A DNA stretch of 64,000 nucleotides from Paenibacillus lautus NBRC 15380 (GCF_004000945.1 NZ_BIMF01000010.1:161587-225586); one strand, 5' to 3'; shown: positions 1 to 8,678, numbered from the stretch's first letter. A program made the numbers and translations. The notes: generated by a model from the letters alone, not told the origin.

Positions 1-891
1 GTTCATCAACCGCTGCCCTTTGTGAAGCTCCTCGCCATCCTTGCTCGTGAAGCTGAGATGCTGTTCAAGCCCGTCCAGCGGATAGTTCGATGTATAGAAG
101 GTCGGCAGCCGGTTCATCCGGAAATTCAGGATGGAACCGAGGACATGATCCCGAACCCACGGGTTCAAATTCTCCGCTCCGATATCATCAAAGATCAGCA
201 GATCGCAATGCTTCATCGTCTCCACCATGTCCTTCAGCTTCTGGCCGTCCTGCATCATGGTCTTCAGATCTTCCACAAAATCAGGCATATACACGATAAC
301 GCCCGAATGACCCGCTTTTGCGAGCTCATGCATCAGGTAGCCCATCAGGTAGGTCTTACCTGTACCAAACGAACCGGTGAGATACAAGCCGCGCGGGGAC
401 AAGCCATTCTCCTTCGTATCCCGGATGTATTTAAAGACCTGGTGCACCGCAGGTGCACGCAAGCGATCCTTCGCCATAATCTCCATATTGTCATAACCTT
501 CGTTCAAGGCATGCTCATCGACATAAAAGCTGCGAATCCGTTTTTTGATCTGATCCTCATTGGTTTTCGCAATCTGCAGGGAACACGGCGCCTTCCGCTC
601 ATAGATCTCCACGGTTCCGTTCATCCGCTGGATATCCAGCTTGCTGAAATGCCCCTGGAAATCATTGGGACACCGGTCAAGACCGGGACACGCCTTGCAG
701 TGGGTCTGATCTCCAGCATATTGATACAGTTTGCTTAAATTCAAACGTATAACCCGATCATCGATCTCCGGGTATTCGCTCCGCAATGCTTGAATCAGAG
801 GATTCCTGATCAAATCCTCCGTAATCTGCTCGGTTCTGCGTCGGAGCGCAGGACTTTTCATGCTTTCCAGCAGTTCACCAAGGGACTCCAT
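1..891 (-). CDS. dnaI: Primosomal protein DnaI, helicase loader (3' end cut by window edge)
   Basis: AAA+ ATPase that loads the replicative helicase onto DNA with DnaB and DnaD. I translated the minus strand from the ATG at 891; 297 residues are open to base 1, so the C-terminus lies outside the window (B. subtilis DnaI is a little over 300 aa). Residues 64-74 hold His64, Cys65, Cys68 and Cys74, matching the N-terminal zinc-binding domain. The Walker A motif GSFGTGKT is at residues 173-180, followed by a Walker B motif LLIFDDIG. The start lies 33 bp after the dnaB stop, in the classical dnaB-dnaI order, so the two are probably one transcript. Identity is firm. Confidence 0.95.
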   Translation of the reverse strand, partial: MESLGELLESMKSPALRRRTEQITEDLIRNPLIQALRSEYPEIDDRVIRLNLSKLYQYAGDQTHCKACPGLDRCPNDFQGHFSKLDIQRMNGTVEIYERKAPCSLQIAKTNEDQIKKRIRSFYVDEHALNEGYDNMEIMAKDRLRAPAVHQVFKYIRDTKENGLSPRGLYLTGSFGTGKTYLMGYLMHELAKAGHSGVIVYMPDFVEDLKTMMQDGQKLKDMVETMKHCDLLIFDDIGAENLNPWVRDHVLGSILNFRMNRLPTFYTSNYPLDGLEQHLSFTSKDGEELHKGQRLMN

Positions 892-924
892 CTCTTGTTC
901 CCTCCTCTCTTCAGCAGAATTTCT

Positions 925-2430
925 TTATCCGCCCTTCTTGTTGCCAGCCTGCATTTCTGCCGCAAATCGCATCATTTCCTCGAATTCCTCATCCGATACG
1001 GCCTCCGCCTGATCGGTCTCCAGAGCTACAGGAATTTCCGGCTTCACCTTTCCGCCTTTAGCGTATGTACGCGTACGTTGTGTGGTTGCCTTCTGCTTGC
1101 CTTTCATCTTGGCTTGATCACGTATATACTGAACAGCTTTCTCATAGCTGTTAACCTGCTTCAGCAGCATATTGGAAGCAATGGCCTCCACGAAATTACG
1201 GTTGATGCGCTGCTCGCCGCCTGCGGCCATGAGTGACATTAAATAATGAATGAGCACGTTGATGACTTCACCCGGCAGCTTGTAGCTCAAGTCGATCTTT
1301 TCGAAGATGTCCAAAAACTGCGCGGGAACCGAGCCCGGGAAGAAGGTCTGCAGCAGCCGGGTATAAGGCTCGTTGCGAAGCATCATATTATACTGGTGAA
1401 TATCGCATTTCGATTGGAACTGAGCAGGAACCTCTACATAATATTCCATCTCTACCGCATGCTCCTGTGCCGGCTCTTCCGGATCGGCCGTCATCTCCTG
1501 ATGCAAGGCAACGACCTTGCCCGCCGTAATCTGCCGCTTCTCCTGCATCTTCATTCCCTGCCTAAAGTGAAGACTGGCCTTATGCTGAAGATCATCCAGC
1601 ACGACCTCGCCATGCTCGGTAAAGATGCCGTCCTCGTCCAGCAGGCGGCACAAATCCTGCGTGCTGAGATCGTATTTGCGCACCACGTAATTCACAATGC
1701 CCATCTGCTCATGGTCGTAGCGAAGACGCTCCACAAAGACCCGATTGCGGGATTCACGCGGGAAACGGAGAATAATATCCGCATAGTTCAGACCTTCACC
1801 TTGCGGATTTGGCGGCACCATGGACTTCCGTGACACCGCGACCTCTTCCAGCGCTTGCTCCAGTTCATAATCAATGACATGCGTGTTCAGCTCAAAAATA
1901 TCATAAAAGGGAACCGAAATGTTCTCCTTGTTGAAGGAAATACCGGACCATTCAAGGGGTTCCTTGCTCCAAAGCTCTTCTCTTAACGACAGAACGGCGA
2001 ATTTCCCCACCTTGTCGCGAAGCAGCAGCGTCAGATGCTGGGTGTTAAAGAACTCCGCTGGACTAAGCGGTGCTTGCAGCTCATATTCATAGATATGGTC
2101 ATCCGTCTCCGGGACAAACATCCGGCTTGTCTGCAGTAAACCTACCGCTTCCAGCTTGGAGGTTTGCTCAATAAGAAAGCGGCGTCCTTTTTCACTAGGC
2201 TCAAGCCCTAATGTCAAAAACAATCTACGCTGCTGGTCAATAGCCGAGTAACCCACCTTCTCCACCGGCACATGCGAAACGAGAAGACGGTACAGACTGA
2301 CAGCAAACGCGCCAACCATCGGTTGATAAATCGAACCAAGCATTTTGTCATCCAGGCCGCTTAAGCAGAAGTCACGGTATACGCAGTAACGGTGGTTCTC
2401 GGTAAAATGTAAAAAATTAGTCATGCGCAT
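925..2430 (-). CDS. dnaB: Replication initiation and membrane attachment protein DnaB
   Basis: Primosome protein of low-GC Gram-positives (not the helicase) that works with DnaD and DnaI to load the helicase at oriC and at restart sites. The 501-aa product has the DnaB/DnaD-type layout: an N-terminal winged-helix half, then the middle region with an LLxxxF-type helix near residues 365-375, and a charged C-terminal tail (residues about 440-501) rich in Lys, Glu and Gln. The start is chosen by AGGGGGAG about 8 bp upstream; a second ATG two codons in is an alternative. It is directly upstream of dnaI. Unlike in B. subtilis, no nrdR lies just upstream; the next gene on this strand is yuiB. Confidence 0.9.
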   Translation of the reverse strand: MRMTNFLHFTENHRYCVYRDFCLSGLDDKMLGSIYQPMVGAFAVSLYRLLVSHVPVEKVGYSAIDQQRRLFLTLGLEPSEKGRRFLIEQTSKLEAVGLLQTSRMFVPETDDHIYEYELQAPLSPAEFFNTQHLTLLLRDKVGKFAVLSLREELWSKEPLEWSGISFNKENISVPFYDIFELNTHVIDYELEQALEEVAVSRKSMVPPNPQGEGLNYADIILRFPRESRNRVFVERLRYDHEQMGIVNYVVRKYDLSTQDLCRLLDEDGIFTEHGEVVLDDLQHKASLHFRQGMKMQEKRQITAGKVVALHQEMTADPEEPAQEHAVEMEYYVEVPAQFQSKCDIHQYNMMLRNEPYTRLLQTFFPGSVPAQFLDIFEKIDLSYKLPGEVINVLIHYLMSLMAAGGEQRINRNFVEAIASNMLLKQVNSYEKAVQYIRDQAKMKGKQKATTQRTRTYAKGGKVKPEIPVALETDQAEAVSDEEFEEMMRFAAEMQAGNKKGG

Positions 2431-2628
2431 CGTTTATGCTCCCCCTGTCGCCCAAAAATAGACTTCCTCTATTCTATCATAAATCCATCGTTTCGAAGTC
2501 GGTTCTTTCGCATCAAAAATTCTGGAATTCGTGCGCCCGCCATTTGCATGCTTCCACAAATAATAAATGACGGCCCCCAGGTATTGCAGAGCCGCCATCA
2601 ACACTACATTCAATTTGCGCCTATCGCG

Positions 2629-2928
2629 TTAAAACATTCTAAAGCCTTTAATACGCAATGTCTTAATGGTCCATCCGCTCAAGTAGGCACCGATCAGACC
2701 TGCAACTCCCGTTAAGTAATCCACCAGCTGGAATGATCCAACGTGAGTCCAGAACGACATTTGGCCCCGATCCCACAAGCTGTATACAACGACCGGCAAA
2801 ATGACAATCACGAACAGAAAGCAAGGAAACCAGGTCGTCTTCATCAACATATTTAGGATAAAACCGATACCGAACATCATGACAAAAAACAAAATCATCA
2901 GCACGAGCACAGGAATAAATTGAAGCAT
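2629..2928 (-). CDS. yuiB: YuiB family small membrane protein
   Basis: About 99 aa with three hydrophobic segments: an N-terminal helix rich in Met and Phe, a middle helix with ILPVVVY, and a third around residues 70-85. It resembles YuiB, a conserved Bacillales membrane protein of unknown function that in B. subtilis also sits near ndh/yumB and yumC, as here. An upstream in-frame GTG at 2943 overlaps the GAGGTG ribosome binding site, so I use the ATG at 2928, which puts the first helix at the very N-terminus as in the family. It is divergent from hemQ. The 198 bp between its stop and dnaB contain no gene I can support. Confidence 0.75.
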   Translation of the reverse strand: MLQFIPVLVLMILFFVMMFGIGFILNMLMKTTWFPCFLFVIVILPVVVYSLWDRGQMSFWTHVGSFQLVDYLTGVAGLIGAYLSGWTIKTLRIKGFRMF

Positions 2929-3082
2929 GATCGCTGTTTTCACCTCTTCTTTATCACCTACGCGTAGCAGCTATTCTACTTTATTGCAGCAAGAAACAGC
3001 ACACCAAGCTTTAGCTAATAGCTAGTTTACTAAAAAACATGTCACAGATCAACGAACAATCGTGAATACATTGTGTCGGCGT

Positions 3083-3112
3083 TTGCCCTTCCGACTGCGC
3101 TTACAGTACAAT
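3083..3112 (+). promoter_or_regulatory. Probable sigma-A promoter of hemQ
   Basis: TTGCCC at 3083-3088 and TACAAT at 3107-3112 are 18 bp apart, about 70 bp before the hemQ start and just after the divergent yuiB. This is a reading by eye; transcription was not tested. Confidence 0.5.
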
Positions 3113-3178
3113 ATAGGAAGTTAATGCAAGCGGTCATCCGCTTCAATTATAACGAACATAACGTTTAGGAGTGATCAC

Positions 3179-3928
3179 ATGAACGAAGCTGCAATGACGC
3201 TTGAGGGCTGGTATGCGCTGCATGATTTCCGCACCATCAATTGGCCGGCCTGGAAAGCTGCAGATGAAGAAGTACGTGCTTTTGCGCTGGACGAGCTGAA
3301 TGCGTTCCTCGAGGAATGGGATGCCGTCGAAGCTGCCCAGCAGGGCAGCACAGCTGTATATACCATCGTCGGTCAAAAAGCCGATTTCGTATTCATGCTT
3401 TTGCGCGAGACGCTGGAAGAGCTGAACGCGATCGAGAATGCCTTTAACAAAACAACATTCGCCCAGTTCACCACCAAGGCTTACTCTTATGTAAGCATTG
3501 TCGAGCTGAGCAACTACCTGGCCGGCTCCTCCGATGAGGATCCGATGCAGAATCCGCATGTCATTGCCCGTCTGAAGCCGGCTCTGCCAAAATCGAAGCA
3601 TATCTGCTTCTATCCGATGAACAAAAAGCGGGATTTGTCGGACAACTGGTACATGCTGAGCATGGATGAACGCAAATCGATGATGAAGAGCCATGGGATG
3701 ATTGGCCGCGGTTATGCCGGCAAGGTCAAACAGATCATCACCGGTTCCGTTGGATTCGACGACTGGGAATGGGGCGTAACCCTGTTCAGCGACGACGCGC
3801 TTCAGTTCAAGAAACTCGTGTACGAAATGAGATTTGACGAAGTCAGTGCGCGTTTCGGCGAGTTTGGTCCTTTCTATGTTGGCAACCTGCTCGATCAGGC
3901 TTCATTTACAGATTTAATGAAGGTATAA
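3179..3928 (+). CDS. hemQ: Coproheme decarboxylase HemQ (ChdC)
   Basis: Last enzyme of the coproporphyrin-dependent heme pathway of Gram-positive bacteria: peroxide-driven decarboxylation of two propionates of coproheme III to give heme b. The 249-aa length and the chlorite-dismutase-like double ferredoxin fold sequence fit ChdC. The catalytic Tyr145 (in FYPMNKK), proximal heme ligand His172 (in KSHGMIGR) and distal-side Gln185 fall at the family's standard positions. Ribosome binding site AGGAGTG is 5-6 bp before the ATG. The gene stands alone between divergent yuiB and a bidirectional terminator, so it is probably monocistronic. It supplies heme to the cytochrome-oxidase genes found elsewhere in the window. 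Confidence 0.95.
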   Translation: MNEAAMTLEGWYALHDFRTINWPAWKAADEEVRAFALDELNAFLEEWDAVEAAQQGSTAVYTIVGQKADFVFMLLRETLEELNAIENAFNKTTFAQFTTKAYSYVSIVELSNYLAGSSDEDPMQNPHVIARLKPALPKSKHICFYPMNKKRDLSDNWYMLSMDERKSMMKSHGMIGRGYAGKVKQIITGSVGFDDWEWGVTLFSDDALQFKKLVYEMRFDEVSARFGEFGPFYVGNLLDQASFTDLMKV

Positions 3929-3960
3929 TTCCTTCTGCACATAAAAAGCATGTACACAAA

Positions 3961-3991
3961 AAGGGATGCTCTCATCATGAGAGCATCCCTT
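3961..3991. terminator. Bidirectional terminator between hemQ and the ndh operon
   Basis: Perfect 13-bp stem with a 5-nt loop, A-rich on the left and T-rich on the right, so it can stop both convergent transcripts. Confidence 0.9.
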
Positions 3992-3997
3992 CTTCTA

Positions 3998-4258
3998 TTA
4001 CTCACTGTCGTCCTCATCTTGCTCTTGCTTGCGCAAGGTTTCAAGATATTCAGCCGTCGCCCGGTCCCGGGCACGTCCTTTATCCTTGAGCCGCTCAATA
4101 GCAGGAAGAATGAGAATGTCGACTTCCTGCTGAATGGTATAGGCCAGATCGTACCGCTCTTGCGACTCCAGATAGGAGCCGACCTCCATCAGCGCATTAT
4201 AACGATCCAACTCATCTCTCGTGAGCAGCCCCCGTACTTGAACGCTGCAGTGTCTCAT
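3998..4258 (-). CDS. Small charged hypothetical protein downstream of ndh
   Basis: 86 aa, soluble, rich in Glu, Asp, Arg and Leu, and predicted largely helical; it ends in an acidic tail (QEQDEDDSE). I do not recognise the family. The ATG begins on the base next to the ndh stop codon, so it is translationally coupled to the NADH dehydrogenase and shares its transcript, and the convergent terminator at 3961-3991 closes the operon. There are no cysteines except one near the N-terminus and no membrane segment. The tight coupling argues that it is a real gene, perhaps an accessory or regulatory factor for ndh, but that is inference. Confidence 0.7.
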   Translation of the reverse strand: MRHCSVQVRGLLTRDELDRYNALMEVGSYLESQERYDLAYTIQQEVDILILPAIERLKDKGRARDRATAEYLETLRKQEQDEDDSE

Positions 4259-5452
4259 TTATAGAAACCTACCTTTTTTCAGGACGAGCGGAATTCCTCC
4301 AATAATGAAGAGGTAGCGCAGATCAACCAACTTTTTCAGCTGAGCCGCTTTCCATCCCTGATATTTCTTATCCCCGACAACCGCAATGCCTTCGCCCCGG
4401 CCGAGGGAAGCAACCGTGCCTTTATTATGGAACTCGAATTTGCGCATCGATTTGTCCCGAATCGCCGCAACGATATTTTGGGCACAGCACACGCCCTGCT
4501 GCATCGCCATTTGGGCGGTCGGCGGATAAGGTCTGCCTTCCTCATTAAAAATCAGGGAGTTATCGCCGATAATATAAATGTTCTCGTATCCGGGAGCACG
4601 CAAATATTCATCAACCTTGACGCGGCCTCTCATCGTTTCGAAACCGGCTGCTTCCACCAGACGGTTCCCGCGGATGCCGCCGGTCCATACCACCGTTGCC
4701 GCCCGGATCTCTTCGCCATTGTTCAGAACGACTCCGCCTGGCAGGCATTCCTTGATCGCAATGCCCATCTTGAAGGTAACGCCTTTCTTCTCAAGAACGT
4801 TCATGGCGTACTCCACCAGCTCCGGTGCAAACCCCGGCAGCGCGGCAGGCGCGGCTTCGACATTATAGATATTTACCAGCGTCGGATCGACGTCATATTC
4901 CTTGCACAGTCTCGGAATGCGGTCCGCCAGCTCGGCTACAAACTCGATGCCGCTGAATCCGGCGCCGCCAACCACAAAGTTAATGCGCTCTTGCGGTCTG
5001 CGTTCATTTTTATATAAAGCAAATTGATACTCAATATGCTCACGAATCAATCGTACCGAGTTGATGCTTCGGATTGTCATCGCATGCTCTGCGAGACCTG
5101 GAATGCCAAAGGTTTCCGGCTCTCCGCCGAGTCCGATGACAAGATAATCATAGGATAACGTTCCATCTTCAAGAATAACCTTCTTATCATGAAGGCGGAT
5201 TTCCTGAACCGAGGATTTGACCAGGTCGATTTTGAATTCGTCTATCAACTTGGAAATGGATACCCGGGTGTTCTCAATGCTGTCTGTTCCTGCTGCCGGC
5301 ATATGCAAATGCGTTGTAATATAATGATAATCATGGCGATTCACCAATGTAACATCGGCCTCATTATAATTCAGCTCTTTTTGCAGCCGCTGCGCTGTCA
5401 ATATGCCCCCGTAACCCGCGCCAAGGATTACGATCTTCGGTATGCTGCTCAT
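4259..5452 (-). CDS. ndh: Type II NADH dehydrogenase (Ndh/YumB type)
   Basis: Single-subunit, non-proton-pumping NADH:menaquinone oxidoreductase at the inner face of the membrane. The 397 aa include the FAD-binding GAGYGG at residues 11-16, a second Rossmann glycine motif VVGGAGFSG near 160 that binds NADH, the late FAD motif YIIGDNS near 296, and an amphipathic C-terminus (VDLRYLFIIGGIPLVLKK) that anchors NDH-2 enzymes to the membrane. The neighbourhood with yuiB and yumC matches the B. subtilis yumB region. It is followed immediately by the 86-aa gene. A second NDH-2-like paralog, yutJ, lies at 13.5 kb; this one is closer to a true respiratory NDH-2. Confidence 0.9.
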   Translation of the reverse strand: MSSIPKIVILGAGYGGILTAQRLQKELNYNEADVTLVNRHDYHYITTHLHMPAAGTDSIENTRVSISKLIDEFKIDLVKSSVQEIRLHDKKVILEDGTLSYDYLVIGLGGEPETFGIPGLAEHAMTIRSINSVRLIREHIEYQFALYKNERRPQERINFVVGGAGFSGIEFVAELADRIPRLCKEYDVDPTLVNIYNVEAAPAALPGFAPELVEYAMNVLEKKGVTFKMGIAIKECLPGGVVLNNGEEIRAATVVWTGGIRGNRLVEAAGFETMRGRVKVDEYLRAPGYENIYIIGDNSLIFNEEGRPYPPTAQMAMQQGVCCAQNIVAAIRDKSMRKFEFHNKGTVASLGRGEGIAVVGDKKYQGWKAAQLKKLVDLRYLFIIGGIPLVLKKGRFL

Positions 5453-5816
5453 TCTATTGCTCCTTCCAGCTTACTCTTTATATATACAGTATGGTGCACA
5501 TGTTAACATTCTGTGAAATTGCATCCAAAAAAAGAGAAGAGCCCTTATCAGAGCCCGTTTCATCATTTGACCTGATGGTTCATTAAGGTTCAAACATAGC
5601 TGAAACACTAAGGTTTCCCTTACTGTTGCACCAGCTGACAATATATAGGACTACCCTGTAATGAACACAAGTTATCACGTTAATCATATGCATAAACTAT
5701 GCAAATATCAAGAATTTTTTTGCCATATAATGTGCAAATGATTCCGCCATTTATCCCCTTACTTGCTAAGTAAGCGCATCCATTCCATTGTTAGGTATTT
5801 TAACTCATTTCTCGTC

Positions 5817-5845
5817 TTTTCATGCCGGTTCGGGACGATTATAAT
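5817..5845 (+). promoter_or_regulatory. Probable promoter of yumC in the 480-bp ndh-yumC gap
   Basis: TTTTCA at 5817-5822 and a perfect TATAAT at 5840-5845 have 17-bp spacing, about 88 bp before yumC. The rest of the divergent gap (5453-5816) is AT-rich, must also hold the ndh promoter, and shows no ORF, RNA gene or strong hairpin I can defend. Confidence 0.55.
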
Positions 5846-5932
5846 AGGTAAGGAATTCTTGAATCAGCTTTATCCGGACAAGAACGTCTGTCTGATTCGA
5901 ATATAAACTCATTTTATGGAGGTGCTTACCGC

Positions 5933-6934
5933 ATGACAACGATGCCACAAGACAGCAATATGACGGATCTTTTGATTATCGGTGGCGGACCTGCAGGTAT
6001 GTTTGCTGCTTTTTACGGCGGAATGCGCCAAGCTTCGGTAAAACTTATCGAGAGCATGCCTCAGCTTGGAGGCCAATTGGCTGCGCTGTATCCTGAGAAA
6101 TATATTTATGACGTAGCAGGCTTTCCGAAAGTAACCGCTCAAGAGCTTGTGAATAATCTGTCGGCCCAAATGGAGCTCTTTAAAACGGACATTCGTCTTG
6201 AAGAGAAAGTACAGGCTGTCGAAAAACTCGAAGAACGTCATTTTGTCGTAAAAACGAATCTGGGTGAACACCACGCCAAAGCTGTTATCATTACTGCTGG
6301 TGTAGGAGCGTTCCAACCTCGTCGACTGGAGATTGAAGGGGCAGAAGCATACGAAAAGACCAACCTTCATTATTTTGTCAACGATCTCAGCCGCTTTAAG
6401 GGCAAGAAGGTTCTCATCAGCGGCGGCGGCGACTCCGCGGTAGACTGGGCGCTCATGATCGAGCCGATCGCCGAGCAGGTTACACTGGTTCACCGCCGTG
6501 ACAAATTCCGTGCCCATGAGCATAGCGTTGAGCAGCTAATGGCATCGAAGGTGAATATCGTTACGCCAACCGAAATCACTGAATTACACGGTGAGGACAC
6601 GATTACGAAGGTTACGCTTTCGCATATTAAGACTAAAGAGACGCAAGAGATTGAAGTGGACGATGTCATCGTCAATTTCGGGTTTGTGTCCTCCCTCGGT
6701 CCGATCTCCGAATGGGGCATCGCCATCGAAAGCAACTCCATTGTGGTGGATTCCCGTATGGAAACAAGTATCCCGGGTATTTTTGCAGCCGGCGATATCA
6801 CCACCTATCCGGGCAAGGTCAAACTGATCGCTGTTGGATTTGGTGAAGCACCTACCGCCGTGAACAATGCCAAGGTTTACTTCGATCCTGAAGCCAGATT
6901 GGCTCCGGGCCACAGCAGTAACATGAAATTGTAA
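5933..6934 (+). CDS. yumC: Ferredoxin/flavodoxin-NADP+ reductase (YumC family)
   Basis: FAD enzyme of the thioredoxin-reductase-like class that passes electrons between NADPH and ferredoxin or flavodoxin. The 333 aa show the FAD motif IIGGGPAG near residues 15-22, the NADPH-binding glycine motif VLISGGGDSAVD near 160, and the C-terminal GIFAAGDIT segment near 285. The CxxC disulfide of true thioredoxin reductases is missing, which defines this reductase type. The length equals B. subtilis YumC. The ATG follows GGAGG at 5919-5923 by about 9 bp. It is a single gene, ended by the hairpin at 6980-7035. Confidence 0.93.
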   Translation: MTTMPQDSNMTDLLIIGGGPAGMFAAFYGGMRQASVKLIESMPQLGGQLAALYPEKYIYDVAGFPKVTAQELVNNLSAQMELFKTDIRLEEKVQAVEKLEERHFVVKTNLGEHHAKAVIITAGVGAFQPRRLEIEGAEAYEKTNLHYFVNDLSRFKGKKVLISGGGDSAVDWALMIEPIAEQVTLVHRRDKFRAHEHSVEQLMASKVNIVTPTEITELHGEDTITKVTLSHIKTKETQEIEVDDVIVNFGFVSSLGPISEWGIAIESNSIVVDSRMETSIPGIFAAGDITTYPGKVKLIAVGFGEAPTAVNNAKVYFDPEARLAPGHSSNMKL

Positions 6935-6979
6935 GGACATTTAGGATTTTAACTTCATATACATCTATATTCATAGAAA

Positions 6980-7035
6980 AAAAGGTATCTTCATTCCGAG
7001 GGGGTTGCGCCGCCCCGGAATCGAAGATACCTTTT
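6980..7035. terminator. Terminator after yumC
   Basis: A 13-bp outer stem (AAAAGGTATCTTC and its complement) plus an inner ATTCCG/CGGAAT stem, with A-rich and T-rich flanks. It can also stop sda transcription coming from the other side. Confidence 0.85.
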
Positions 7036-7130
7036 CTATTCTTCAAACCATATGTAGAACTTGGTTAAAAGCTCCCACATTATATACGTATCATGTCGTA
7101 ATTTATCTATTCTATATACGAAAAATCTGA

Positions 7131-7268
7131 TTAATGCAGGATGCTGCCGGAATCGGTGTCCAAGTTCCGTTTATGAATTTCGGCTAGCAGTAGAGTGATG
7201 AACTCTCGCTCCAACTTCAACTCAACAGCCATATGATAGGAATCGAGAAGCATCTCATCCGTCAACAT
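7131..7268 (-). CDS. sda: Sporulation checkpoint protein Sda, histidine kinase inhibitor
   Basis: A 45-aa protein. Sda folds as a helical hairpin that binds sporulation kinases (KinA, KinB) and blocks phosphorelay entry when replication is perturbed. The N-terminal part LTDEMLLDSYHMAVEL followed by LEREFITLLLAEIHKR matches the family pattern (L-S-D-E-L-L then R-D/E-F-I). An in-frame ATG two codons upstream (7274) abuts GAGAGGG; the ATG at 7268 has better spacing, about 6 bp, so I chose it. The upstream region carries DnaA boxes, as known for B. subtilis sda, which is transcribed under DnaA control. The gene has no partner on its strand. Confidence 0.9.
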   Translation of the reverse strand: MLTDEMLLDSYHMAVELKLEREFITLLLAEIHKRNLDTDSGSILH

Positions 7269-7346
7269 AGCCATCCCTCTCACACCCCTTCCTCAAATTT
7301 CCTGAGTCTATCATATCAGACATGCTAAAACGGAACAACTGTTCGC

Positions 7347-7446
7347 TTATCCACAACCTCTTGTGGAAATCCTGTGTATAATTTGTTGGTAAGTGTAAAA
7401 AACAGGGTCATATCAAAGTGGATTATGGGGATAAATGTTATACACA
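7347..7446. promoter_or_regulatory. DnaA-box cluster upstream of sda
   Basis: A perfect DnaA box TTATCCACA lies at 7347-7355. One-mismatch boxes TGTGTATAA (7373-7381) and TTATACACA (7438-7446) face each other as an 11-bp inverted pair (7371-7381 and 7438-7448), and a weaker TGTGGAAAT lies at 7362-7370. The cluster begins about 80 bp before the sda start. In B. subtilis DnaA directly binds the sda promoter region, so a replication-linked switch is the natural reading. Confidence 0.75.
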
Positions 7447-7572
7447 GGATATGGGGAAAATCTACTATAAAAAAAATTGATCAATTATAATATCGGTAGA
7501 TTGTGGTTATTTTTTTATTACCCTATTAAAAAATCATATAAACGATTTCATTTGGGATTATTAAACAAAAAT

Positions 7573-8235
7573 TCAGCCTGGTCTTGTATTAACCTCCAAA
7601 ATCCAAATCTTGCCCTCGTTGTCTAATCCGTAATCAAATCCCAATTCCCCGATCCCTGGAAAATGGGATTCCAGTATCGCTATGCACAGTCTGGTTACGT
7701 GGCGCATTTCATTGCGCTTTTCCCTTGCATTAATATGGGGCAGTGACAGCCGGAGTGCAGGACCACAACGAAGCAGCGTCCCCCCTTTACAAATATTCGT
7801 CACGAAAAGCCCTGGGCTCGCGAGCCGCCCAAGCATGGCCCGGAATACCCATCTCCCTCGATCCTTGACTACCTTTACACGGTAATCCAGCGGACGTCCC
7901 TGAATTTTAGCCAAATGAATCCCCTGCTGTATCATATAGCGCCGTCTCAGTCTCATTCTGCTCAATACGTATAACAGGGAATTCAATGTATCTACATGAA
8001 CAGTACGCCTCTTATGGGTTACCAAGTATCCCGTTCCGTCCTTCTGTATTCGGATGACTCCGTTACCACCGGTTCCTACAATCGGCTTGACCACGACCGT
8101 TTCGTGTTCGGCCAGCATTGAGACCAGGGTATCCCCTCCATACGGCTGGGTAGCCGGAATGTAGGGAGCAACCTGCGGATCGGTCAGCAGCGCTTCCGTC
8201 TTCAGCCACTTGCTGGCCAGTTGTCTTCCCGCCAT
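7573..8235 (-). CDS. YheC/YheD family ATP-grasp protein (spore coat-associated type)
   Basis: 220 aa with ATP-grasp features: VVVKPIVGTGGNGV near residues 47-60 for nucleotide binding, and the metal-binding C-terminal motif WILEVNTRPG, after which the protein stops at once. YheC/YheD proteins are linked to the Bacillus spore coat; their substrate is not established. Most relatives are longer (300-450 aa), so this is a short, minimal form containing only the ATP-grasp core. Nothing downstream continues the frame. The ATG at 8235 follows GGAGGCG by about 9 bp. The gene is monocistronic as far as I can see. Confidence 0.8.
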   Translation of the reverse strand: MAGRQLASKWLKTEALLTDPQVAPYIPATQPYGGDTLVSMLAEHETVVVKPIVGTGGNGVIRIQKDGTGYLVTHKRRTVHVDTLNSLLYVLSRMRLRRRYMIQQGIHLAKIQGRPLDYRVKVVKDRGRWVFRAMLGRLASPGLFVTNICKGGTLLRCGPALRLSLPHINAREKRNEMRHVTRLCIAILESHFPGIGELGFDYGLDNEGKIWILEVNTRPG

Positions 8236-8456
8236 GCTGCTTTCGCCTCCTTTTATTCATGACATACGTTATCCTATTCCCCTATCCGCACTTTGTCTTG
8301 GATGATTGTCCGTGACGGTATGCCTAATAATTGGGGTTCTTGCGGCCTCACGGCAGCCTCCCTTTGCAAATGATGGGATCTATCGTATAGTAAGAACAGA
8401 GCTTTGTCCGTAATAAAACCATCACCATGGATACCTATAAAGGAGGCTTTGTCACC

Positions 8457-8666
8457 TTGGCAGCATTGTTTGAAATATTGTACTGGATTGCCATTGTCGG
8501 CATGTCGGTTGCCCTAGCAGCCATCACCGTTCTTATCTTTGTCATGGGCTTCAAGTTCATCAAGGATAAGCGCAGAGGGCTCGGAGCGGGCTGCATCGTA
8601 TTTTCGCTTGTGGCCGCCGGCATGATTGTGCTGATGCTGAACGATACCTTCTTCTTTCCGGTTTGA
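8457..8666 (+). CDS. Small two-helix membrane protein, unknown
   Basis: About 69 aa with two predicted membrane helices (roughly residues 5-30 and 43-62) separated by a basic loop (FIKDKRRG). I do not recognise the family. AAAGGAGG at 8439-8446 is 10 bp before a TTG at 8457, which I take as the start; an ATG at 8427 in the same frame lies upstream of that ribosome binding site and would be less well placed. A strong bidirectional terminator follows the stop at once. Confidence 0.65.
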   Translation: MAALFEILYWIAIVGMSVALAAITVLIFVMGFKFIKDKRRGLGAGCIVFSLVAAGMIVLMLNDTFFFPV

Positions 8667-8678
8667 ACGGATAGGTAG

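Noticed and set aside
22..738. Long plus-strand ORF opposite dnaI
   Set aside because: It is the antisense shadow of dnaI, whose minus-strand translation gives an intact zinc site and Walker motifs.
2431..2628. Intergenic region before dnaB searched for nrdR or a regulatory RNA
   Set aside because: No open frame or structured motif of note is visible in either strand.
7447..7572. AT-rich stretch after the DnaA boxes, considered as a replication origin
   Set aside because: Only three or four DnaA boxes are present and neighbouring genes are not dnaA/dnaN; the sda regulatory explanation suffices.
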